The notes below the pieces were generated by a model that searched no databases, was not told the DNA's origin, and was given only the letters and a program-made list of their open reading frames with translations. From NCBI GenBank assembly GCA_964352775.1, contig CAYGTK010000019.1, positions 1 through 30,164 on the forward strand: a stretch of DNA of 30,164 bases, in the 5' to 3' direction. Shown piece by piece: positions 8,037-16,134 of this stretch. The position numbers and the translations under genes are program-made. Position 1 is the stretch's first letter. Each line of letters begins with the position of its first letter. The DNA is from CAYGTK01 sp964352775 (lineage in GTDB: Bacteria; Bacteroidota; Bacteroidia; Chitinophagales; CAIOSU01).

Positions 8037-9568
8037 TCTATCGTACTTGGTGGTTTACTACTAATATCGTAAACCACACGGTTTATGCCCTTTACGTTAT
8101 TGATTATCTCGTTAGATACTAAAGCTAAAAACTCATAAGGTAGGTGGCACCAGTCGGCCGTCATACCATCAGTACTTGCTACGGCACGAAGGGCTACCAC
8201 ATTCTCATAAGTACGCTCATCTCCCATTACACCTACGCTTTGAACCGGGAGTAACATTACCCCTGCTTGCCATACCTCATTGTATAGGTTATGCTTTTTC
8301 AAATTATTGATGAAAATAGCGTCAGCCTCTTGTAGAATGCGAACTTTCTCTTTACTTATCTCACCAATTATACGGATAGACAAGCCAGGTCCAGGAAAGG
8401 GATGGCGGCCTAATATGTTCTGTGAAATACCTAGCTCCTTCCCTACTCTGCGCACTTCATCTTTAAACAATAAACGAAGTGGCTCTATCACTTTTAGGTT
8501 CAAGTGATCGGGCAGGCCGCCTACGTTGTGGTGGCTCTTTATCATAACAGATGGACCATGTACTGAAACCGATTCTATCACATCAGGATAGATAGTACCT
8601 TGCCCCAACCATTTAACATCTTTTATCTTTTGCGCCTCTCTGTCAAACACCTCAATAAACACTCTACCGATTATTTTGCGCTTTGTTTCGGGGTCGCTTA
8701 TGCCATCTAGCTCACTCAAAAAGTCTTCGGAAGCATCTACGCCGATAACGTTCAGTCCCATGTCTTTATAAGAGTGTAGTACTTCGTCGTATTCATCTTT
8801 ACGGAGCAATCCGTTATTCACGAATACGCAGTATAGTCTATCGCCAATGGCTTTATCTATTAACACTGCGGCCACGCTACTATCTACTCCACCTGATAGG
8901 CCAAGTACTACTTTATCGTCTCCAAGAGTGTCTTTCAGCTTTTGTATGGTTTCATCTGCGAAAGATGCTGGCGTCCAGTCACCCGTACAAGCACATACGT
9001 CCATCACGAAATTGCTCAACAGCTCTTTCCCTTCTAGCGAGTGATATACTTCTGGGTGAAACTGTAAACCGTAAACTGGCTTATCAAAGGCACCGTTCCT
9101 ATTTTGAAATGCAGCTACTTCTACCGCTTCGGTGCTAGCTAGTAGTTCAAAAGCTTCCGGCAACTCCATAATGGTGTCACCGTGGCTCATCCACACTTGG
9201 CTATGGTCGGATATGCCTTGCATCAAACCTTCTTTACTGTAGATGGTCTTTAAGTTGGCCCTACCATATTCCCGCTTGTTAGAAGCTGCTACCTTACCAC
9301 CCATCTTTTTAGCTAGCAATTGCGCACCATAGCAAACTGCTAAAATGGGTGTGTTCTGCTTCAAGGCATCCAGGTCAATATCAGGTGCATTCTCTTCTTG
9401 TACCGAACAAGGGCTACCTGATAGAATAATGCCTTTAAAGCTATCATCCAGTTCAGGAATTTTATTAAAGGGTACTATCTCGCTATACACGTTTAGTTCG
9501 CGCACTCGGCGGGCAATAAGTTGGGTGTATTGCGACCCGAAATCGACTATGAGGATCTTTTCGTTCAT
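8027..9568 (-). CDS. guaA: GMP synthase (glutamine-hydrolysing)
   Basis: GuaA converts XMP to GMP using ATP and glutamine, the last step of guanine nucleotide synthesis. From ATG 9568 it has 513 residues, the usual size. The N-terminal class I amidotransferase shows DFGSQYTQLIARR, nucleophile Cys79 in AVCYGAQLL, and His171/Glu173 in LQFHPEVYHS. The ATP pyrophosphatase domain starts with LGLSGGVDSS (P-loop at ~225-231), and the C-terminal dimer domain has RHPFPGPGLSIRIIGE and ends TIEWE. The first cysteine motif has Ala where Met is common (CYGAQ for CYGMQ). I chose ATG 9568 over the in-frame ATG 9577 because the latter lies inside the promoter -7 box. It is co-transcribed with the lipoprotein behind it. 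Confidence 0.96.
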   Translation of the reverse strand: MNEKILIVDFGSQYTQLIARRVRELNVYSEIVPFNKIPELDDSFKGIILSGSPCSVQEENAPDIDLDALKQNTPILAVCYGAQLLAKKMGGKVAASNKREYGRANLKTIYSKEGLMQGISDHSQVWMSHGDTIMELPEAFELLASTEAVEVAAFQNRNGAFDKPVYGLQFHPEVYHSLEGKELLSNFVMDVCACTGDWTPASFADETIQKLKDTLGDDKVVLGLSGGVDSSVAAVLIDKAIGDRLYCVFVNNGLLRKDEYDEVLHSYKDMGLNVIGVDASEDFLSELDGISDPETKRKIIGRVFIEVFDREAQKIKDVKWLGQGTIYPDVIESVSVHGPSVMIKSHHNVGGLPDHLNLKVIEPLRLLFKDEVRRVGKELGISQNILGRHPFPGPGLSIRIIGEISKEKVRILQEADAIFINNLKKHNLYNEVWQAGVMLLPVQSVGVMGDERTYENVVALRAVASTDGMTADWCHLPYEFLALVSNEIINNVKGINRVVYDISSKPPSTIEWE

Positions 9569-9574
9569 GTGCTG

Positions 9575-9606
9575 CAAAAGTAGCGGGAATGGCGGGCTTT
9601 ACCAAA
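9575..9606 (-). promoter_or_regulatory. Promoter of guaA (TTTG / TACTTTTG)
   Basis: On the minus strand TTTG (9606-9603), 20 bases and TACTTTTG (9582-9575) fit the Bacteroidota consensus TTTG-N19-21-TAnnTTTG. Only six bases separate the -7 box from ATG 9568, so the transcript should start at or next to the ATG. Confidence 0.7.
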
Positions 9607-9802
9607 GCCATATTTTCCACAGGGTAAAAATTATACATTGGCGTGAAGCCTTGATGCAGAAGGACTTTCAGCAGGCAGCTATTCGCTCAACACAATTTGT
9701 AGGGAACAAAGTATTAGCACCCCCGTATACCAAGGCAACCGCCCTAAGAACGCTCTTTGAAAATTACGAGAACTGAAAAGTTCAGCCAAAAGGTATGTGA
9801 GT

Positions 9803-11797
9803 ATGATGTGCTATGTGAAAACGGCTGGCCTAAAACCACTTCTAATGGGTATTGCGCTACTATTTAGCAGTACTATTGGATGGGCCGCAGATGAAGAAAT
9901 TACGATTTATGGTAAGGAGGGGAAAAGTGAAACTTGGAACCTTGATACCGACAGGATAACCCTGCGAACAGCAGCGGGACCTATTGCCCAACAGCGTTGG
10001 AGCAACCCCTTAATAGCCAATTATAAGGCTACAGGAACCCCTACTAATAATTATTATTCGTTTAATTTAACGGCAAATGCCGAAGCAGGAGAAGTACGTC
10101 AATTCGTTACGGATATGACGGCACAATTCCCTGATGCGAAGGTGTTACGCACCATTACGCCTATAACTAACAACCCACTTCTACAGGGTAAGGAATACTA
10201 CATTGATAACAACATATTATTGACTTTTAGCGAACCTCTTGAAGGTGATGCATTGGACCAGTTCATGAAGAAATACAATTTGAACTTGGTAAGCCGCCCA
10301 CACAGCAGCTTACCTACCGGCCAGCGTTACACTTTTATTTTCAAGCAGGCAAGCTTCGACCCACGCATGAACAGTGCAAGTTTGGCTGCGCAAGTGTACG
10401 AGGAGAATTCCTTTGTAACAGTAGCGCAGCCGAACCGGGTCAATTTTTTTGAACCACACGGTTCGGCAACTAACGATACAGGTATAGAAAATGCCTGGCA
10501 CCTAACCAATGGCAACCGCAGCGTATGTGGCCAATCGGGCGACTACAATGCTGATATACGAGTGGCCGATGCTTGGAATGCTGGCTACACTGGTGGTGGC
10601 ATTAAAGTAGGAGTTATCGATTTCTACGGTTTCGATATGGACCATCCCGATATGCAAGGCAGATGGGCTGATGGCTGGGATTGTATAAATAATACTTCTT
10701 ACGATCAAAGCAATTATTACTACACCAACCCTAATAATGCTCACGGAATGGCCGTAGCGGGTATTGTTGGAGCTAATGGAGATAACAACGAAGGCGCAGC
10801 AGGCATAGCTTATGGAAGTACTATCGTTCCGTTCTTAATAGATGGTTCTGAAGCTTCCATTATTATTGCATTTCAAAAGGCGATGAGCTTGGATATTGAT
10901 GTGGATGTGATAAACTGCAGCTTTGGCTCCTACTTCTATAGTCCAGCAATTGCTACTGAAATTCAGAATGCTACAACAGTAGGTCGCCAACTTTGGGGCG
11001 AAGCTCATGGTATTGTGGTAGTAGCATCGCACGGAAACGATAATAATAGCGATATAAATTCAAAGCAATTTCCTAGCGAAATGGAAGAGGTGATAAGCGT
11101 AGGCGCTACCACCCCCGATGATATGCGTAAGCTTCCTAACGATGGTTGGGATAGCGGAACTACTTGGGGCAGTAATTACGGCGACCTTCTTCACGTATCC
11201 GCACCGGGCATATGCATCTATTCTACTGATTATTCGGGTAACGATGGTTACTTCAGTGGTAACTATATCAACTTCAACAAAACTTCTGCGGCAGCACCTA
11301 TCATTAGTGGTTTAGCAGCTTTAATACTAAGTAAAGACCCACAACTAAGCTACGCTGAAGTAATGGAGCTAGTAAGTGATGGAGCAGAAAAAACGAATAA
11401 CACCGATAATGGTGGTTCGTACGATTACAACAGCAATACCACCAAGCCTGGCCACAACGAGCAGCTGGGCTATGGCCGGGTTAACATTGGGCTAAGCCTG
11501 AAAAGCACCCCAGTAAGCATTGCGGAACTAACAGACAACAACAGCGATATGGTACAAGTAACCACGCTGATGAACGATAAGATGGAATTATTATATACTC
11601 CTGGAAACCAGCAGCCTAATGAGGTGGCAATTGTGTTGACAGATTTGAATGGGAAGGCCTTGCGCCAGGAAATATTGCCCACCAGTGGAGGAACCGTGTA
11701 TGTGGATGTGCAGGCATTGGTACCAGGAGTATATTTTTCTTCTGTACTTTCCGATGGGCAATTATTGAACACCTATAAGGTGATCAAGACCCAGTAA
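9803..11797 (+). CDS. Secreted subtilisin-like serine protease (S8) with T9SS-type tail
   Basis: From ATG 9803 (AAAAGG lies 9 bases upstream; a GTG at 9797 is too close to it) the protein has 664 residues. A signal peptide covers ~1-28. A propeptide follows to about residue 220, ending in FVTVAQPNRVNFFEP. The catalytic domain carries Asp273 (KVGVIDFYGFDMDHPDM), His314 (NAHGMAVAGIVGA), oxyanion Asn412 (VASHGNDNN) and Ser495 (KTSAAAPIISGLAALIL), so the triad is complete; Ala replaces the usual Met in TSMAAP. The end (~570-664) is a beta-sandwich resembling type A sorting domains (VLTDLNGKALRQEI, LVPGVYFSSVLSDG, LLNTYKVIKTQ). It should be exported, processed and released or surface-attached. The next gene shares its propeptide. 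Confidence 0.92.
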   Translation: MMCYVKTAGLKPLLMGIALLFSSTIGWAADEEITIYGKEGKSETWNLDTDRITLRTAAGPIAQQRWSNPLIANYKATGTPTNNYYSFNLTANAEAGEVRQFVTDMTAQFPDAKVLRTITPITNNPLLQGKEYYIDNNILLTFSEPLEGDALDQFMKKYNLNLVSRPHSSLPTGQRYTFIFKQASFDPRMNSASLAAQVYEENSFVTVAQPNRVNFFEPHGSATNDTGIENAWHLTNGNRSVCGQSGDYNADIRVADAWNAGYTGGGIKVGVIDFYGFDMDHPDMQGRWADGWDCINNTSYDQSNYYYTNPNNAHGMAVAGIVGANGDNNEGAAGIAYGSTIVPFLIDGSEASIIIAFQKAMSLDIDVDVINCSFGSYFYSPAIATEIQNATTVGRQLWGEAHGIVVVASHGNDNNSDINSKQFPSEMEEVISVGATTPDDMRKLPNDGWDSGTTWGSNYGDLLHVSAPGICIYSTDYSGNDGYFSGNYINFNKTSAAAPIISGLAALILSKDPQLSYAEVMELVSDGAEKTNNTDNGGSYDYNSNTTKPGHNEQLGYGRVNIGLSLKSTPVSIAELTDNNSDMVQVTTLMNDKMELLYTPGNQQPNEVAIVLTDLNGKALRQEILPTSGGTVYVDVQALVPGVYFSSVLSDGQLLNTYKVIKTQ

Positions 11798-11855
11798 GAG
11801 AGAAAGAGAGAGTAGGATTTAGGTTTAGTGAACAGGATTTAGACGACGAGTGGAT

Positions 11856-12797
11856 ATGACCAATTCCAAGAGAATATTACTAGTGCTATTGGGTGGGCTT
11901 CTCATATTAATGAGTATGATGAGCTTCAGCTGGCGAAGCAGTACCACTTACTGGTATGTGAACGGACAACCCTATGAATGGAACTTTCAGCAAGATGTTT
12001 ACGCCTTTAGGCTACAAGATGCTAGCGAGTTTGACGTCAGCCAGGTAAACACCCAACATATCGACCATCACGAATACCGTGGCGACCGAAATGATAAGCT
12101 TAACCTGATTTATTTCAGCGAGCAATCGGTTATCAGCGAACGCGATGCAATTATCCGACAGATAGAGGGCGATATAGATTTTGAAGCTGCCTTTGATGTT
12201 ATCACCCTTTTTCCTCACCTAGCCTACGCCAGCGGCATGTGGTTTGTGATAGACGACCAAGTACTGGTAAACTTCCGTAACCAACTTACCGAAATACAGA
12301 AAGAAGATTGGGCCCTAGCGCACGACCTTACCCAACTGAACGACCTAAGCAACATGCCCCCTGGTGGCAACTACACCTACATTTACCAGCTAGATGACAA
12401 TACCGTAGAGCTAGAAGGTGGTATAAACTTTGCCCGTAGAATTTACGAGGCTGATAGCAATGCACTACTAAATGCCCAACCCAACCTGATAAACGCCTAT
12501 GAAGGCACAGGAGGACTGGTAAGCACTAAAGATGCTGAAGAGCGCAACATACGCTACTACATTACCAATGGCGATAACAACAGCCTGAACGTATTTCTCC
12601 AACTGCCCGAACAGGCACAAGGCTACACCGTGAATATATACGACCATATAGGCCGCCAATGGGTACAAGAGGCCGTACAGGCTAGCGATAACAATCTCCG
12701 CATTGATATAAGCGGATTGGCAAGTGGCTTATACATTACCAACCTGCGCGACCAAACAGGTAAAAAGGTAGCCACCCAAAAATTTCAAGTGTTTTAA
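11856..12797 (+). CDS. Stand-alone subtilase-propeptide-like secreted protein with T9SS-type tail
   Basis: The protein has 313 residues from ATG 11856 (an in-frame GTG lies at 11850). An N-terminal hydrophobic segment (KRILLVLLGGLLILMSMMSF) serves as signal or anchor. Residues ~93-215 align with the propeptide of the protease just upstream: YEWNF against ETWNL, LPTGQRYTFIF against MPPGGNYTYIY, VAQPNRVN against NAQPNLIN, and even the start of the mature region (AWHLTNGN against RYYITNGD). No Asp, His or Ser catalytic block follows; the sequence passes straight to a ~70-residue sorting-like domain (VNIYDHIGRQWVQEA, LASGLYITNLRD, VATQKFQVF). It lies 58 bases behind the protease without a terminator between them, so co-transcription is likely. 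It could be a protease inhibitor or folding helper acting in trans, or a protease that lost its catalytic domain. Confidence 0.75.
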   Translation: MTNSKRILLVLLGGLLILMSMMSFSWRSSTTYWYVNGQPYEWNFQQDVYAFRLQDASEFDVSQVNTQHIDHHEYRGDRNDKLNLIYFSEQSVISERDAIIRQIEGDIDFEAAFDVITLFPHLAYASGMWFVIDDQVLVNFRNQLTEIQKEDWALAHDLTQLNDLSNMPPGGNYTYIYQLDDNTVELEGGINFARRIYEADSNALLNAQPNLINAYEGTGGLVSTKDAEERNIRYYITNGDNNSLNVFLQLPEQAQGYTVNIYDHIGRQWVQEAVQASDNNLRIDISGLASGLYITNLRDQTGKKVATQKFQVF

Positions 12798-12854
12798 GAT
12801 ACAGGCCTACGGGCTATCAACAATATAATACCGGCATTCGATCTGCCTATTAGG

Positions 12855-12888
12855 CCAGCCTTTACTTACGTAGAGGCTGGTTTTTTTT
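12855..12888 (+). terminator. Rho-independent terminator of the protease operon
   Basis: Stem ccagcct (12855-12861) and aggctgg (12874-12880) with a 12-base loop, followed by eight T (12881-12888), 57 bases past the stop of the propeptide-like gene. Confidence 0.9.
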
Positions 12889-12898
12889 ATAAAACATA

Positions 12899-12929
12899 GG
12901 CCTACGCCAAACACCTTATAGCGTAGGCC
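12899..12929. repeat. Inverted repeat ggcctacgc / gcgtaggcc
   Basis: Perfect 9-bp arms at 12899-12907 and 12921-12929 with a 13-base loop and no T-run. The core ggcctac also occurs alone at 12804-12810, just after the stop of the preceding gene. Confidence 0.6.
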
Positions 12930-12930
12930 A

Positions 12931-13008
12931 GCGCAAAAGGGCCGTTGCCAATGACAGCAGCTTTTTAAGTAGCTGACTGTCTTTGTCAACGGCCCTTTTT
13001 GCATGCGC
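12931..13008. terminator. Long imperfect hairpin, probable bidirectional terminator
   Basis: The left arm gcgcaaaagggccgttg (12931-12947) pairs with caacggccctttttgcatgcgc (12987-13008), and the inner parts (gacagcagct / agctgactgtc) pair further, giving a stem of roughly 35-40 bases with a few bulges around a loop near 12965. A/T runs flank the GC block on both strands. It lies between convergent genes (plus to 12797, minus from 15389). Confidence 0.65.
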
Positions 13009-13012
13009 TAGA

Positions 13013-13310
13013 AGTTAGCCGAATTAAGTGACAGAGTAAGGAAATAGTCGGAAATTTCTTCTTTAAATACCCCTTTTTTTCCTAACTATAGGTATATGCG
13101 CTATAGCTAAACCACTGAGCGCTGAAACCGACCCCAAGAGAGGTTTTGGCGGTTGGTGGTGTGCGGGTGCCAGTCAATAGTCCACTGTAAATAGTCGATA
13201 GATGATGTGCGACCTTGAGATACCGACCTGCATCGGTATGAGTGTGGACTGTGGGCTATAGACCGTTGGCCGCGGACCACAGACTATGGACCACCTACCG
13301 TCAACAGTAC
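13013..13310. other. Non-coding stretch with degenerate palindrome-rich repeats
   Basis: I see no gene here. Between 13171 and 13300 short degenerate units recur on both strands: agtcaatagtccactg, a 7-bp dyad ataccga/tcggtat (13220-13226 and 13233-13239), ggactgtgggctatagacc (13246-13264) and ggaccacagactatggacc (13274-13292). The last two agree at about 13 of 19 positions as direct repeats, and ctgtgg/ccacag also pair. The patch looks like decayed REP-like units; base composition is richer in GC than the neighbouring non-coding DNA. Confidence 0.5.
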
Positions 13311-15389
13311 CTACTGCAAAGCTGCCAACCGCTGCTGATAGGCTGCTGCTTTTGCCTGATCGCCGAGCTGCTGATAGCTTTGGATGATGTTGGATAGTGC
13401 GCCTTTATTGTTGGGCTGCTGGGTAACTACACGTTCAAAGTAGGGAATGGCGGCGGCATGTTTACCCATTTTGGCTTGGCTGATGCCTGCGTTCATGGTC
13501 ACTTCCATGTTATTGGGGTCTAGCTGTAGAGCGCGCTCGAAGTAACCAAAGGCCTTAGCATTATCGCCCGATATACCGTAAGTCTGCCCAAGTGAGAAGA
13601 GCGTGCTAGCATGATTAGGATTCAGGGCTAAACTCTGCTCCAAGGCTTGCCTAGCTTGGTCAAATTGGTTCAAGCTACCATAGCTCATCCCAATAAGGTA
13701 GTAGCTCATCTGGTGGTTGGGCTGGTATTGCAAGTAGCGTTGTAATGAGCTTATGGCGTTCTGGTGTTGCTTGGCCGTAAAATAGGTTTGCCCTAAGTTG
13801 TAGTGGGCTTTGGTATAATCGGGGTTACGCTGCAGTACGGCATTGTAAGCCTGTATTGATGCGGCGTAGTTTTTTATACCCTTATAACTCAAGCCTAGAT
13901 TATTATAAGCATCCCAATATTCAGGATAAATAGCAATGGCCTTTTCTAGGTATTGTACAGCCTCTTTACCTGTTGTTGAGGGGTTCACTCCTGGCTGATT
14001 CAAGCTTTCCATTAGGGCTGTGCCTAGGTTGTAATTGGCTCGAGCACTATTCTGGGCGTAGCTTATATCGGCACGATACAGGGTCATGTTATTCTCCCAA
14101 TCCGTATTTCTGTCGAAGGTTTTGTAGGCAAATAGTACAATGACCACCGCTAGCACGCCCGTATAAGCAGCATTCCCTTTCAGAAAGTCGGGGATAGACT
14201 TCTTGCTTCCTTCTAAATTCAGCTTCAATACAAAGGCCAACACCAAAGGTATCGCGATAGCAAAACCAATGGATGGCGCATATAAAAACCGCTCAGCAAA
14301 GGTGGTACCAATACGCAGCAGCAAGTTAGATACTATAACCAATGTGATGGCGAACCACCAAATACCCAAGGCCCAAGGTGTGCGCTTCATTAAGCCCTTT
14401 ACACCTACATAACCCAAACCACCAATAGCCAGAATAGCCACCACAAACTGCCAACTGGCTAGCGACTGCGCAGGTATCATATCAAAGGTATAATCGTGAG
14501 ATAGGTTTAGGGGAACAATGGTTTTCCAAATGTAGAGTACTTGCAACCATAGGCGGCTGGCCAGTTGTTCTGCCCCGCTCATATCAGCAAATAGGGAGTT
14601 GGCTAGTACACTTTTCGCTCCACTATCGGGGGCACGCTCCATACCGTTCACCACGGCAAAGCGCAAGGCTATAAAACCTGCTGCCATAGCTAGGTAGGGT
14701 GCGGTTTTCTTGGCAATACCCACCAGTTCCATCTTTGGAAAACGGTAGTACAACACCAAGGGAACTATAGCTGCAAAACTCACTGAGCTTTCTTTAGAAA
14801 GCAAACCTAAGGCGAATAACACCAGCGATGCTATCAGTAGTTTCGGTTCGGGTTTTACTTGGTTCTTTATTAAGAAATAGAGTGCCGCTAGCATGGTAAG
14901 CAATGCCAATATTTCGTCTCTACTTTTGATATTGGACACCACCTCGGTATGTATTGGGTGCACGGCAAATAGCAGCGTCATTAAAAAGGGAACAACGGGA
15001 TGTAGCTTGGGGAATAAAGCGCGAAGAAATAGTAATAGCACTAAAACAGTTAAACCAAACAACAACATATTCACCACATGACTTACCGATGGGTTCAGCC
15101 CGCCAACTAGGCCATACTCCATCGCAAAGGTGATGGTGCTTAGCGGGCGATACAACCCATCGTTAAAGCCCTGAAAGCCGTGGGTATAGGTATGGATAGC
15201 TAGGTCGGCAATGCCTGCAAAGCCTTTTTGGATATAGCTGTTCTTTCCAATTACCAGTCCATCATCCAGCACATAGGCGTGGTTGTAGGTATTGGCGTAA
15301 AGTAGCAGGCCTACCAAGGCTGGCAGTAGCCAATACCACTTAGGCAGCTTGTTGGTCGTCGGGTTTGACTTTTTTTGACTTGCGCTCAC
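13311..15389 (-). CDS. TMTC-like membrane protein with TPR tail (putative O-mannosyltransferase)
   Basis: The protein has 692 residues. Residues ~17-430 hold about ten membrane segments with the pattern of the TMTC/GT-C glycosyltransferase family: acidic pair in HAYVLDD (Asp42-Asp43), YRPLSTITFAMEY (~80-92), HPIHTEVVSNIKSRDE (~144-159) and LLSKESS (~196-202). From about residue 448 to the end run six to seven TPR units (e.g. WDAYNNLGLSYKGIKNYAAS, KAHYNLGQTYFTAKQHQNA). Eukaryotic TMTCs move mannose from a lipid carrier to proteins; transfer of a sugar to exported proteins, such as Bacteroidota O-glycosylation, is an inference. GTG 15389 is the only start upstream of the first membrane segment and overlaps the preceding gene by 50 bases, so the two are probably translated together. 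Confidence 0.75.
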   Translation of the reverse strand: MSASQKKSNPTTNKLPKWYWLLPALVGLLLYANTYNHAYVLDDGLVIGKNSYIQKGFAGIADLAIHTYTHGFQGFNDGLYRPLSTITFAMEYGLVGGLNPSVSHVVNMLLFGLTVLVLLLFLRALFPKLHPVVPFLMTLLFAVHPIHTEVVSNIKSRDEILALLTMLAALYFLIKNQVKPEPKLLIASLVLFALGLLSKESSVSFAAIVPLVLYYRFPKMELVGIAKKTAPYLAMAAGFIALRFAVVNGMERAPDSGAKSVLANSLFADMSGAEQLASRLWLQVLYIWKTIVPLNLSHDYTFDMIPAQSLASWQFVVAILAIGGLGYVGVKGLMKRTPWALGIWWFAITLVIVSNLLLRIGTTFAERFLYAPSIGFAIAIPLVLAFVLKLNLEGSKKSIPDFLKGNAAYTGVLAVVIVLFAYKTFDRNTDWENNMTLYRADISYAQNSARANYNLGTALMESLNQPGVNPSTTGKEAVQYLEKAIAIYPEYWDAYNNLGLSYKGIKNYAASIQAYNAVLQRNPDYTKAHYNLGQTYFTAKQHQNAISSLQRYLQYQPNHQMSYYLIGMSYGSLNQFDQARQALEQSLALNPNHASTLFSLGQTYGISGDNAKAFGYFERALQLDPNNMEVTMNAGISQAKMGKHAAAIPYFERVVTQQPNNKGALSNIIQSYQQLGDQAKAAAYQQRLAALQ

Positions 15390-16059
15390 TTGCTGGTTTG
15401 TCTAGCTTTTTCAATTCTTCACTAATAATAACACTTACTTCATCGGCCCTGCTCACTAACATAAAGTGAGACCCACCTTCTATCACTTTGCAGTCGTGAA
15501 TATACTGCAATGGAAATATTCGGTCTTTATCGCCATGAATATGTAGGGTGTTGGGCACAGGTTCTTTATTATCCCAATTTACCGATTGGTGAACTGCCCA
15601 TTCATTTACATCAAGGTTTACATTCTTTATCATTTCTTCTATCAGCACACGTTCCTCATCGGTAGTTTCACCAAAAGCCCAATCGTGCCAAAAATCGAAT
15701 GCCAATACTAATTCCCCAGGGAAGAATTTATGCAGCGGCAGCAGCTCCATCAAGTTCATCCGCATAGGGCGTTCGTAAAAGGTCTTTATGCTGGAAACCA
15801 GGATGTTCTTGACGGGGGGAATGATCTTAGAAAGTTCGGTAGCTACTAACCCACCAAAAGAAAGACCTAAGTATATCGGCTGGGTGTCGGTTTTTATCTG
15901 CTTGCTCAATCGCATTGCATAAGTGGTCAGGTCGTCATCATCTTCCAAGGGAAGCCAATCAAGATACTGCACTTCATAGCCTTTGGGGAAGTTGAGGAAC
16001 TTAAAAACACTTTCATCGGCCCCCACACCAGGTAAAAGATATATAGTTCGTTTATGCAT
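15340..16059 (-). CDS. Alpha/beta hydrolase
   Basis: The protein is 239 residues from ATG 16059; upstream in-frame codons to 16131 do not look like protein and overlap the divergent promoter. It opens with MHKRTIYLLPGVGADESVF, the usual first strand and oxyanion turn. The nucleophile is Ser67 in YLGLSFGGLVATEL, the acid probably the Asp in HIHGDKDRIFPL, and the base the His in EGGSHFMLV, so the triad looks intact. There is no signal peptide or membrane segment; the protein should be cytoplasmic. The last ~20 residues are a Lys-rich tail (ASERKSKKVKPDD) that lies within the overlap with the next gene, so it may have been added by stop-codon drift. The substrate cannot be told. Confidence 0.8.
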   Translation of the reverse strand: MHKRTIYLLPGVGADESVFKFLNFPKGYEVQYLDWLPLEDDDDLTTYAMRLSKQIKTDTQPIYLGLSFGGLVATELSKIIPPVKNILVSSIKTFYERPMRMNLMELLPLHKFFPGELVLAFDFWHDWAFGETTDEERVLIEEMIKNVNLDVNEWAVHQSVNWDNKEPVPNTLHIHGDKDRIFPLQYIHDCKVIEGGSHFMLVSRADEVSVIISEELKKLDKPASERKSKKVKPDDQQAA

Positions 16060-16071
16060 ACTGCGGTAGAA

Positions 16072-16102
16072 TTGTAAACTGAAACTAATATAGATAACTT
16101 TG
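16072..16102 (+). promoter_or_regulatory. Promoter of the acyltransferase gene (TTG / TAACTTTG)
   Basis: TTG (16072-16074), 20 bases and TAACTTTG (16095-16102) match the Bacteroidota consensus; ATG follows 32 bases later at 16135. It lies within the gap between divergent genes. Confidence 0.7.
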
Positions 16103-16134
16103 CAGCAGCTAAAAACACGACAATTCCACACTAT

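Noticed and set aside
9654..9776. Short plus-strand open frame of 40 codons before the protease
   Set aside because: No ribosome site or promoter, and it is the tail of a frame that runs antisense through guaA; composition alone is not enough to call a gene.
9746..9783. ctctttgaaaatt followed by a small gaact/agttc dyad before the protease, similar to rRNA leader signals
   Set aside because: No rRNA follows, and the stem is only five bases; no promoter box is present.
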